A stretch of DNA of 18,913 nt, taken from Asterionellopsis glacialis. Its lineage: Eukaryota > Bacillariophyta > Plagiogrammaphyceae > Rhaphoneidales > Asterionellopsidaceae. Of this stretch, positions 1-8,967 are shown piece after piece. The DNA lies in the NCBI GenBank assembly GCA_014885115.2, contig WKLE02002648.1, positions 1-18,913 on the forward strand, in the 5' to 3' direction. Below the pieces are notes generated by a model, which was not told where the DNA came from, searched no databases, and saw only the letters and a program-made list of their open reading frames with translations. Both the position numbers and the translations under genes were made by a program. Every line of letters starts with the position of its first letter. Position 1 is the first letter of the stretch.

Positions 1-667
1 TCCTGGTTGTCTGCTAACTGTAGGGGCAGATTTTTCTGTAACGTTTGGTCGTGGAGATTGTGTACTGCTCACGCTACGACTTCTCAATACATTTTCATGT
101 GGATTTGACAAAAAAATACTTTTCTGAATGACGTAATTGTTGACGTCTGTTCAAAGTTCAAGAGTGTGCGTATGTACGGACTATCAATGATCTTTTTTAC
201 GTAAAGTTTATATGAGAGTATACATATTTATTTGTATACGAGTGCCTACAGTATTTCTTCGGTCTGTCTACAAAGTTCTGGATGTGGGGAGCCTTTTCAT
301 TCGCTGAAAATAACCAAGAAACTGACACCTCTTCCTGCAGAACAAGAACAGTCCACGCGCGCGAAGAGCGAAGTAAAGACTGAAACAGAACGCCGACGAG
401 AATCTCGACATGAGAGAGCGACGGCAGGTTTTTCGAATGTTCAGCCAGTGTCACAAGCAAAAAAATAATCTGCCGAACACGCAGAAAAAGCTCCTGATCG
501 ACGTGTGACATACAATAATCACGTGCTGTCACAAGTCAGAATTCAGTTTGGTTGTTGTTCATTGTATCTATATTCTTTCTCTCTATTTTGTGTAAATTTT
601 TGTGTTTGCAGTAAAACGCCTACATACAATCAAAATACGTCTTTGAGTTTGTGAGCGAGATAGAAAA
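1..667. other. Intergenic region upstream of clpX
   Basis: No convincing gene is visible. Short open frames on both strands overlap one another, have no recognisable domains and look like chance frames. Possible regulatory sites are a pair of TGACGT motifs near 129-148 and a CACGTG G-box at 520-525. A pyrimidine-rich stretch ending in TTTGCAG near 611 resembles a 3' splice site, so an intron in the clpX 5' UTR is possible, but I see no matching donor that I would defend. The stretch just before the ATG at 668 is A/T-rich, as is usual for a leader. Confidence 0.6.
129..148 (+). promoter_or_regulatory. Paired CRE-like (bZIP) motifs
   Basis: TGACGTAA at 129-136 and TGACGTCT at 141-148 lie 12 bp apart, roughly one helical turn, in the same orientation. 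TGACGT is the core bound by CREB/ATF-like bZIP factors. In the diatom Phaeodactylum, TGACGT-type elements drive CO2/cAMP-responsive promoters. That these sites act, and on which gene (clpX about 520 bp downstream, or a gene to the left of the window), is inference. Confidence 0.35.
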
Positions 668-3482
668 ATGATTCGAAAAATACCAAAATCATTGTCTACT
701 CACCTGAGTGGCAAAAAACAGAATTGTCTTTTTGCGACAATTTCCTCCAATAACAATGGCACTCATCATCAGCAAGTTTTGAAGAGTTCTAATCCAAATG
801 TCTATTGTTCCACCATTCAATGTCAAACTTCTACTCCCACCGCTATCAGAAGCCAATTTTATTCTTCTAGTGCAATGGCATCTGCACCGGTCCATGACAT
901 TCCTGGTGAGCATGTTCTCGCAGCCGATATGCACGCCATGCCAGTACCAGCAGTAGCCTTACAAGAGTATGATTACGACGAAGATCGCGGCAGTGACTTT
1001 GAGACTCCGCACAACCATACTAATGACATGGAACCCATCACTAACCGGATACCGACAATTCCTCCTTCGCAGAATTTCTCTTCTTCTTCGTTTCTAGGAA
1101 CATCGTCAACGCCTCACAACCAAAGCATCCGAAACATGGGTAGCGGTGGTGGTGGCGGCGGCAATAATGGACGGTACCGATGTCCTAAGTGTGGAACGCA
1201 TGTAACCTTTCGTCATGGTGATTATGAAGAAAATACTTTTTATTGTGCCACATGTTCTGGATGGTTTTTAATTACACCCTCAACAGAACAGCAAAGAAAT
1301 GCCATTACCGAACCACGTCTTACCAACAAAACAAGAGGTACAGGTACCAACACAACCACTGATCCACAATTTGTCATGCAATATGTAAGTGATTTTAGTT
1401 TGTAAATCGCCCATTCCCTCCTTTATATCCGTAGACATTTTCTTAAAATTCTTACTCTCACATGTTCTTGCACAATTTTAAAAACAACTTGATTATACAC
1501 TGACCATATGCAGATTCCAGATCAAAAGGGAAGCACTACCAACTTGAATGAAACTGCTGCAGCCCCGGGTGGTCGTCGTCCAGCATCACCAGTAGATTCA
1601 CGGTTGCCACCGCAGCAACAAGATACCGGAAACAACCACGAAGATGTGTTATCCTTTAGTGATGGTTCATCACTGTCTGGATATGACGATGGTAGTAGCC
1701 GACGCCAGAAACTACCTACACCACGTGAAATTTGTCAAGGATTAGATGAATATGTTATTGGACAAACGAATGTTAAGATTGCCTTGAGTGTGGGTGTACA
1801 TAATCATTACAAACGTATTAGTGTAGCAGAAGCACAACAAGCTGCAGAAAATAGAAGAGTAGCTGCCATGGAAGCTGCAGCTGCAGCTGGTGCATCGCCT
1901 GTACCAGGGCATCTCCAAAGTAATGACGGATCTTCCCTGCATCCACATATGATGGGGGCCACCAACGATCAACAGCACAATACACACCAGGGTTTGGAAG
2001 ATCTTAATTTAGCACAATTTGGAAAGGAAAGTAGTAGTTTGCCATCATCATCTTCGTCTCCGGATGGTACAACAAGCAATCAAAAGAAAAACAGTATTGC
2101 GGATAGAGACTTTGGAAGGGATGTAGAAGACTGCGAACTAGATAAGAGCAACCTTGTCATTATTGGACCTACAGGTTCTGGAAAAACATTGTTGGTAAAG
2201 ACACTTGCTAAATTGGTAGATGTACCAATTGTGATTGCGGATGCAACTTGTTTAACACAAGCTGGATATGTTGGTGAAGATGTAGAAAGTATTCTATTTA
2301 AGGTGAGTTTTGGAAATTTTTCTGGATGTTGCGTTTTGAAGAAGGAAACCAGTGTTCCGATATGACATCCCGTCATCGTCGTTGCAGATGGTTTTGTTTT
2401 GGACATTTTGTAATCTGGTGTATACTGACAGATACCTTCCCTGCACTTTATAACAGCTTTACCTAGAAAGTGGACAAGATTTAGAAAGATGTCAACGAGG
2501 AATCGTTTATTTGGATGAATCTGATAAAATTCGAAAATCGGGAGGAAATGTTAGTATCAGTCGCGATGTGTCCGGTGAAGGTGTTCAACACGCACTGCTC
2601 AAGATTGTAGAAGGCAATGTTATTAATGTGCCAAAGGTAAGAGGCCGTGTCAAATGATTATCTTGACTGCATTACTCTGGGTTGGATCTATTTGTTTCCA
2701 GATTACTGCCTATTTTTTTAAAAAAATTGACCTGGAATCTCACCTCTACTTGGACATTCTTGATTGTTACCGTATGATTGTTTTAGGAGCCTGGAAGAAA
2801 AAATCCTCGTGGTGACTTTTTGCAAATTGATACCACCAATATTCTCTTTATTTGTGGAGGCGCATTTGCAGGACTTGAACGTATTATTAATAAGAGAATG
2901 GACACAGCGTCGATCGGGTTTGGTGCACAAATGAAAAAGGAACTAGATGATCATGAAGTACAGGGGAATTATTTTGATAATGCAATTCCTAAAGATTTGG
3001 TTGAATACGGAATGATTCCTGAGTTTGTAGGACGATTTCCTGTCATTGTTTCTACGAAGGGATTAGATGTGTCGAATTTAATGGATATTCTGACAGTACC
3101 GAAGAATGCGCTCATGAAACAATACAAATATCTTTTTGGCATGAACGATGTAGATTTCCATGTAACCGACTGTGGTTTGACAGAAATTGCCAAAACTGCA
3201 TTTGAACGTGGAACAGGTGCACGTGGCTTGAGGTCTATTACAGAGAACGTTTTGATGGAAACCATGTTTGTGGTTCCCTCGATTCCAAATGTGCACACAG
3301 TATACATGGACGCGGCTGCTGTGAGAGGCGAACGAAAGCCAATTCTTTTGAAGGATCCTGCCGTTACTGTAGAGAAATGTGAAGCTATCTTGAAGCAGGG
3401 AGGAAGCCCTTCCGATGTCGATGGAGTTATGTTGGTGTCGCTCGATGAAGCACACCCCGAGACAGATATAGCAGTTGCCTAA
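668..3482 (+). CDS. clpX: ATP-dependent unfoldase ClpX, mitochondrial type (4 exons)
   Basis: AAA+ unfoldase that threads substrates into the ClpP protease. Exons are 668-1384, 1514-2302, 2457-2636 and 2787-3482; all three introns are phase 0, with GT-AG borders. The joined protein is 793 residues. A basic, Ser/Asn-rich N-terminus suggests mitochondrial import. A C4 zinc-binding domain follows (C172, C175, C193, C196), close to the animal CLPX type. Next come Walker A GPTGSGKT (457-464), pore loop GYVG (490-493), Walker B IVYLDE (518-523), the ClpP-docking IGF loop (605-607), the arginine finger in EFVGRF (R645) and the sensor-2 GAR motif (R708). The usual RKH loop reads RKN. Two poor-complexity inserts (about residues 65-168 and 240-305) and a third just before Walker A (about 345-447) make it longer than bacterial ClpX, which has about 420 residues. 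No ClpP gene is nearby. Import site is inferred; a second Met at residue 70 is an alternative start. Confidence 0.93.
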
Positions 3483-3902
3483 ATAACATTGAAGGAGGAT
3501 AATGAAAGAGGTAAAAATTAATTTCGGTACACTGGAATCCGTAGAGTAGAAGAATTTTATTTTGTAATGATTTGTTTCACAAAATGTTTTTTCATGCCGT
3601 TCTGATTCAGTGATCTTATTCTACCGTAATAGATTCACATTTTTCTAAAACGGCATAGCGGCTGTCCTTGTTTTCCACAACCACAGTCTAGATAGCAGAT
3701 GAGCGAGAGGACTTCACCTTGCTTTCATCAAACAATACAAACTCATTTTCATTCAATCTCAGTAATCTAATCCAGTCGACGCCAGTCTTATCACAGGATC
3801 AAAATTAATCTTTTTTATCAATCGTAGCACGAGCTTGGGTGTTAAGGCATACGTATAAATAGAACAACGACAAGATTCGGAGGGAAATTTTCATCAGGAC
3901 TG
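3483..3902. other. Intergenic region after clpX
   Basis: A 420-bp gap with no recognisable gene, RNA or repeat. It must hold the clpX 3' end. The last 50 bp contain a TATA-like box listed separately. Confidence 0.6.
3854..3862 (+). promoter_or_regulatory. TATA-like box before the small ORF
   Basis: TATAAATAG lies 41 bp before the ATG at 3903. The spacing leaves room for a transcription start about 30 bp downstream and a very short leader. Its role is inferred from sequence and position only. Confidence 0.35.
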
Positions 3903-4151
3903 ATGGACCCCAACTACTTCAATCATCTCGAATACCCTGGCTCCTGTCAAACGATCTTATTTTTGAAGTATTTTTTGGATGAATCGTGTAGAGGAAAAAG
4001 AGTGGAATTCTTTGTGTCTAAATCACACATAATGGTGCGTTTTTGGTTGGCTAATCCTAGATCCGGATTGGAGGGAAAACAACGTGTGGGTTATCCAAAG
4101 AATGAAAGTCCCGGAACAGCTGTAGAATTGTACGTCAAGATAATACCATGA
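3903..4151 (+). CDS. Possible small unrecognised protein, 82 aa
   Basis: An 82-residue open frame that I do not recognise. It begins MDPNYFNHLEYPG and ends VELYVKIIP. There is no signal peptide, membrane segment or repeat; the middle part has alternating hydrophobic residues (VEFFVSK, IMVRFWLA) that would suit short beta strands. Support for a real gene is circumstantial: a TATA-like box 41 bp upstream, a G at position +4 after the ATG, and an AATAAA at 4241-4246, 90 bp after the stop. It could also be one exon of a longer gene, a fragment of a decayed gene, or a chance frame. No function is proposed. Confidence 0.35.
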   Translation: MDPNYFNHLEYPGSCQTILFLKYFLDESCRGKRVEFFVSKSHIMVRFWLANPRSGLEGKQRVGYPKNESPGTAVELYVKIIP

Positions 4152-4585
4152 ATAAACCATCTTACTTGATTCGTAAGAAGATACGTTTTGTGTCGTGTAG
4201 GAGCCCAGTTACCTATTCAAATGCATAAGATAGATTAAAGAATAAAATTACTATCGTAAAATATGAGTACACAAACCGAGGGAATCCAACCAAAATAATA
4301 CTATATTTATGAAAAGAATAGTATATTGCATCTTATGACTATTTCGTTAAGTTTTGGCACTGTATCCAATGTAATAGTTCTTTTACATGATAGGGTAGGT
4401 CCTACACTGACAGTAGGATAGTTCTCATTGCGCAGAACATTTGAAACTTGGAAAAATTTGGCCTTCCCAGGAAGGAAAGAAAAGAAGCTTGTTTTGTTCC
4501 GTGATTCAGGTTTGCCGGTCTTTTTCACTTCATAAAATCTGATGATGCCTGGTCATAACTATTCGCGACTGCGTCAACTTTCACA
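4152..4585. other. Intergenic region before the cyclin gene
   Basis: A 434-bp A/T-rich gap. It holds an AATAAA poly(A)-like signal at 4241-4246 and the putative promoter of the cyclin gene. A 73-codon frame on the minus strand (4307-4528) has no recognisable domain and is not called. Confidence 0.55.
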
Positions 4586-5563
4586 ATGACAAGCTCCGCT
4601 CTATATTCGATAACAAACACAAGCCCAATCTCAATAGGCGAACGGACAACGGACAACATCCTCGACAATATTCAGGCCATGAGAAAGCAGGAAAGCTCCT
4701 ACCTATGCAAAGATTACATGGTCAACGCACATTCTTCGGGTTCTTCCAAGACTCAAGTCTCCGCGAAGGATGTCCCATCAAAATTCATAGATCAGCAATG
4801 TCGGGTTCTCATGTGCCATTGGTCTTACCAACTGATTGATCAATGCAACCTTCACAGGGAAACAGTGGCAATCGCCATGTCCTACATAGATCGTTTCTTA
4901 TGCACCAAGGAAGGCCAGAATATTCTCAAGTCGAGACGAAAATACCAACTTGCTTGTGTGTCTTGCCTTTTCATTGCCATCAAGCTCAATGAAGATACAG
5001 CAGTTTCTGCTCAGCTGCTGGCTAGCATCAGCAGGGGAATGCACACGGCAAAACAAATTGAAGAAATGGAGCTCAAACTCTTGGCAGGTCTTGATTGGCT
5101 CCTACATCCACCAACATCTCTTAGCTTTGTACAAAAGTATTTGAGGTTAATGGCGCTGGACAAAAGTCGGGAAGAAGCAGTATTCGAACTGGCAAAGTTC
5201 CAAACAGAAGTAGCAGTTCAAGAGTATGCTTTCGTGACATCTTGTCCATCTGAAATTGCCTTTTGCGCCATAATGAACGCACTAGATGCTGTTGGCGATT
5301 CCGACTTTCAAAATCATCTCGATGAGCTTTTTACGAAACTTTCACTAAACGACGACGATTTTTGGGATCTAGATCAACTTCAAAGAAAGCTTTACCATGC
5401 TTCTGTTGATAAGGTCGGAGACATCCCGCCAGATCTGGAAACCAAGGCAATCTGGATTTCCTTTAAAACAAGCGAACACTACAAAATACCATCACATGTA
5501 CATATCGTGTCTCCAGAGCGGTCACCGAGATGTGTCAGTCAATCCTCCCAAAGTAGGAAATAA
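4586..5563 (+). CDS. Cyclin, probably of the diatom-expanded class
   Basis: Single-exon 325-residue cyclin, a regulatory subunit that activates cyclin-dependent kinases. The N-terminal cyclin box spans about residues 65-172. It includes the helix-1 region around RVLMCHWSYQLID, the AIAMSYIDRFL helix, the helix-3 lysine in FIAIKLNED (K133), and the conserved helix-5 glutamate in MELKLLAGLDW (E162). Lys and Glu are the usual kinase-contact pair. A weaker C-terminal cyclin fold follows to about residue 270, with PTSLSFVQKYL at its start. The tail is Ser-rich with an SPERSP stretch that could be phosphorylated. I see no destruction box (RxxLxxI/V) at the N-terminus, so it does not look like a classical mitotic A/B cyclin. 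Helix sequences fit the diatom-specific cyclins known from Phaeodactylum and Thalassiosira, some of which respond to light or nutrients. That assignment, and any regulation, is inference. Confidence 0.85.
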   Translation: MTSSALYSITNTSPISIGERTTDNILDNIQAMRKQESSYLCKDYMVNAHSSGSSKTQVSAKDVPSKFIDQQCRVLMCHWSYQLIDQCNLHRETVAIAMSYIDRFLCTKEGQNILKSRRKYQLACVSCLFIAIKLNEDTAVSAQLLASISRGMHTAKQIEEMELKLLAGLDWLLHPPTSLSFVQKYLRLMALDKSREEAVFELAKFQTEVAVQEYAFVTSCPSEIAFCAIMNALDAVGDSDFQNHLDELFTKLSLNDDDFWDLDQLQRKLYHASVDKVGDIPPDLETKAIWISFKTSEHYKIPSHVHIVSPERSPRCVSQSSQSRK

Positions 5564-6308
5564 ATTAATCGAGAGAGATTTATCATCCTAGGTTTATGAG
5601 TTATCATCGACCATTTTCATCCTGTCCACGGAAGCCCATTCTTTTTCCATCCACGACCGACAAAGTGCAGGGGTTCGCATATTACGTACGACCGTTGGAA
5701 GTCGATGGAGAAAAACGAAGCGATACTGATTGATTCGACGAACGGGAACTATTGGTTTTACCCCAGGAATCGAATTCCACATGACTGGAGCCGGTAATAG
5801 ATGGGAAGGCTCTAGCTGAACTACATGCTAACACTTTTAGTTGTCCTAGCCGACAGAGGCGAGTACCAAATCTAGAAAACCATTCTTTTCCCATCCACGA
5901 CCGACATCTATTAGAATGCTCGTATACTGCATAGCACGATAGGAAGTCGATGAAAGTGAGAAGTTTTTTGTGTGATGGAACGAACGGGAACTTCGTTTTT
6001 ACTCTATTACTCTCGAATCCCAGATCTACTATGATAGATGTGAAAGCTAAGCTGAACTACATGCAAATACCTTTAGTTGTCTAAGCGCTAGGGGATGTAC
6101 GAAGAACGGCAAGAACGGGAAAATTTGATCAAAAGAAGTTTCTCGCATACATCTCTATAACTATTACCTTCTTAAGAAGACTAAAGCCACAGTTACATTG
6201 GAAAAATAGCCCACAATATTTTTTTCTGTCCTAATATGATGCATTCTAAAAATCTTACAACTCCCTATTTCCTACTAAATACTTTGACAATGTGACTGCC
6301 TTTCAGCC
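5564..6308. other. Convergent intergenic region with tandem duplication
   Basis: A 745-bp space between the stops of the cyclin gene (+) and the ABCF2 gene (-). It serves as the 3' flank of both. Most of it is taken up by the two-copy 244-bp repeat listed separately; the rest (about 6110-6308) is A/T-rich with no recognised element. Confidence 0.6.
5636..6105. repeat. Diverged two-copy tandem repeat, 244-bp period
   Basis: Copy 1 runs from 5636 to 5879 and copy 2 from 5880 to about 6105. The first 27 bases of the copies differ at one position (CCATTCTTTT...CATCCACGACCGACA). Further matching blocks in the same order are GGAAGTCGATG, CGAACGGGAAC, GCTGAACTACATGC and CTTTTAGTTGTC / CTTTAGTTGTC. 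Between the blocks the copies have diverged with small indels. No long open frame survives in either copy, and no terminal inverted repeat is obvious. It could be a duplicated regulatory segment, a decayed duplicated exon or a remnant of a mobile element. Confidence 0.8.
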
Positions 6309-8967
6309 TCACTTTCGTAGATGAGGAGGAACATAACGCCCTCTGGGTGCTGCTGCTGCGGGCGCGTCACCATTATTCTTTGCTCGTAGATGAGGAGGAA
6401 CATAACCGCCTTCTTTTTTGGGTGCGGGTGTAGGTTCAGGTACAGGTTCAAGCGGAGGTGCCGCAGTAGCGGCCTTTGCCTTTGCGCTGCTGGGAATGGC
6501 CTTGTTTTTTGTTTCAGCGGGAGGCTTGTCCGTTTTTTCCTTACTGTCGACACCTTCTCCCTTTTTCTTTACACTTGCGTCACCACGAAGTTGACCTTTC
6601 ATTTCACCATCAATACCCATTTGGGCTCTCATATCCATTTTAAAATTTTGAATATCTCCTTTGTATGGAGCAACTGTTTTGTCATCACAAATCCAAATTT
6701 CTTTTGCTACTTGTGAAATTAAGCGCATGTCGTGAGACACTAAAACCAAGCCACCATCGAATTCATTAACAGCTTTGGCCAAAGCATCTATAGATTCCAT
6801 GTCCAAGTGATTTGTAGGTTCGTCCAACAAAAGCTATAAATACCAGCAAGTCAGACAAAAAATAAAAATTTAGTGTAAGGTTCGTATATTTAGGCCCCCC
6901 CCCCCCCCAAAAAAATGCCACGCAACTTACAATGTGTGGAACATCTCTTCCGAGCTTTGCGAAAACAACTCGAGATTTTTGTCCATCCGAAAGTTCATCC
7001 ATTTTTTGTACTTGCATCTTTCCAGAGACACCAAAACGACCTAAATATTTTCGCTGCTCTTCATGGGGATCATTGGGGTACTCTCTCTCGAAAAATTCTA
7101 GTGGTGTCAGGGATAAGTCAAGAACATCTACAAAATGTTGCGTAAAGCGGCCAAGCTTCAAATGCCCATGAGGTCGAATGTCACCTAACGTTGGCTGCAA
7201 TTCTCCGGCCATGAGTTTGACGAGAGTTGTTTTACCTGTGACAACAAAACGATAGAAAAGACTACAGATGAACTAGAAAGTCAAAAATAAATACCAACAG
7301 TTTCTTCAGAGGTACTTACCTGCTCCGTTAGGACCCACCAACGCCTAAAAAAGAATCAATAACACGCATTCAATGAGGAAATTGGATAAAATGTGATAAA
7401 ACGCATTCGAATAATTGAATCACCCGATACTTACCACACGGCTATCGAGATCAACACCAAAGTTCAGGTTTGAATAGAGTGGTTCGCAATTCGGGTACCC
7501 AAACTTGACATCATGAAAGGCTAAAACAGGCGGAGGCAGGTGTCCCGGATCGCGAAAATTGAAATTGAGGGGCTTCTCTTCCTCTGGCTTTTCAGTCAAA
7601 CCAGCTCTCACCATTTTCTCCAACACCTTTTCCTTGGACTGGGCTTGTTTGGCATTCTTCGACGTACCGTGACCAAAACGCGCAATATATTCCTTCATCG
7701 ATTTGATTTGGTCTTGTTCCCATTTGTATTGTTTCATTTGGTTCTCTTCCTTTTCTCGCTTCGTCTTGCAGAATTGGTCGTAATTACCATCATAATACAC
7801 AAGTTTCTTCCGATTTGTAAAGTGAATCATGTGGGTACAAACGTTGTTGAGGAAATCCTGAGAATGAGAAACTAACAACAAAATCCTGTTCCATTTACTT
7901 AAATAATCTTCAAGCCAAATCACTGCTTCCATATCAAGATGATTCGTTGGCTCATCGAGAAGTAAGCAGACAGGTTGCAGCAACAGGGCCCTTGCAAGAC
8001 TAACGCGCATTCTCCATCCTCCTGAGAAATCCTTAGTTAGCTTCCCTTGCATTTCGTGGGTAAAACCCAAACCTTTCAAAATTGTACGAGCTCTTACTTC
8101 TGCAGTATCGGCATCAAGTCCATCCAGACGTTCATATACCATGTTGAGTGCTTCCATAATTTCTTCTTGTTTTTCCTCAAAAGTTTTTTCTTCCTCATCG
8201 CCATCACCATCGCCCTCTGTATCCTCAGTAAGCTCTCCAAGCAAATGATTGAGGTCTTCGGCTTGCTTTTCAAGTTTAGTCCGTTCCTCGTCAACGCTCA
8301 TGACGGCTTCGATTGCAGTTACAGTATCTGAAGCTTCAATTTCTTCTTTGAGATGAAAGATATCAATACCAGAAGGAATTGGGACTGCACGTGCACCAAG
8401 GGCTTTCAGAAAAGTAGATTTACCACAGCCATTCCTTCCAATAAGACCGTAACGGTTTCCATGATTAAGAACAATTTCAGTCTCGTCCAACATGACACTG
8501 CCCATGTGCTGGAGAGTAAAGTTCGTTACATTAATATCACGAGACCTAGAATCCACACCTTTACGAGAAGTGGCAAAGGTACAAATGGTCCCTTCTTGGG
8601 CGAGCTGATCTGCAGCCGCAGCATCAATACCGGTATCAATACCACCCTCCTCTGGAGTTGCTATCTTTGCCTTTTCGAGAGCTGCTGCTAAATCAATCTT
8701 CTCCTTTTCTTCTTCCTTGTCATCGCCTTTCTTCGACTTGCCCTTGGCTTTTTTCTTCGCTTCACGTTTAGCCTTTGCTAGCGCTTTCTTTTCTTCTTTG
8801 CTAAGTTTTTTTTCAAATAGTTCATCTTCACCGCCTCCCATTGCCATTTCACTAATGTCTTTGTTGAGAGTACCTTCAAAGTCGATGGCATTGCGAAGAG
8901 CTTCTTCTTCGCGAAGCGCCTGCTCCTCGGCTTCCTTTGCCTTCTTTTGATGCCACCGAGATGCCAT
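6309..8967 (-). CDS. ABCF2: ABC-F ATPase, ABCF2/Arb1 type (4 exons)
   Basis: Soluble twin-ATPase ABC protein of the ABCF2/Arb1 group, which acts in ribosome biogenesis and export. Exons on the minus strand are 8967-7435, 7344-7320, 7235-6931 and 6833-6309; introns are 90, 84 and 97 bp with GT-AG borders. The joined protein is 795 residues. A Lys/Glu-rich N-terminus (1-100) precedes NBD1: Walker [10 protein letters not shown] (177-185), signature FSGGW (314-318), Walker B with DEPTNHLD (338-345). The basic ABC-F linker follows. NBD2 has Walker A GPNGAGKTT (515-523), signature LSDGQ (601-605) and a second DEPTNHLD (625-632). There are no membrane segments. The segment [12 protein letters not shown] and the [15 protein letters not shown] stretch match ABCF2 closely. 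Oddities are a 25-nt exon carrying the NBD2 P-loop and a C-terminal extension (about 695-795) rich in Lys, Pro and Ala with two YVPPHLR motifs. A 14-C run lies in intron 3. Confidence 0.95.
6316..6406. repeat. 22-bp direct repeat encoding the two YVPPHLR motifs
   Basis: The 22-bp sequence at 6316-6337 recurs exactly at 6385-6406 (both begin CGTAGATGAGG). On the minus strand each encodes the end of a YVPPHLR motif in the ABCF2 tail. Identity at synonymous positions suggests a recent duplication or gene conversion within the tail, or codon constraint. Confidence 0.8.
6895..6908. repeat. Homopolymer of 14 C in an ABCF2 intron
   Basis: A run of 14 C followed by 7 A lies inside intron 3 of the ABCF2 gene (6834-6930), between the exon 3 donor and the exon 4 acceptor. 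On the transcribed sense it reads T7 then G14. Its exact length may be a sequencing artefact; it does not touch the coding frame. Confidence 0.8.

Noticed and set aside
197..532. Overlapping open frames on both strands (111 and 78 codons)
   Set aside because: They overlap each other, show no domain or compositional sign of coding, and sit in the promoter side of clpX.
4307..4528. 73-codon minus-strand frame between the small ORF and the cyclin gene
   Set aside because: No recognisable domain and no promoter or poly(A) signal in the right place. It would run head-to-head with the cyclin start. It could be a decayed fragment, but I cannot support it.
5594..5894. Two minus-strand frames of 62 and 70 codons
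   Set aside because: They lie inside the 244-bp tandem repeat, and neither frame is kept in the second copy.
6017..6030. CTCGAATCCC, resembling a tRNA B-box
   Set aside because: No matching A-box or cloverleaf could be built around it; it is part of repeat copy 2.
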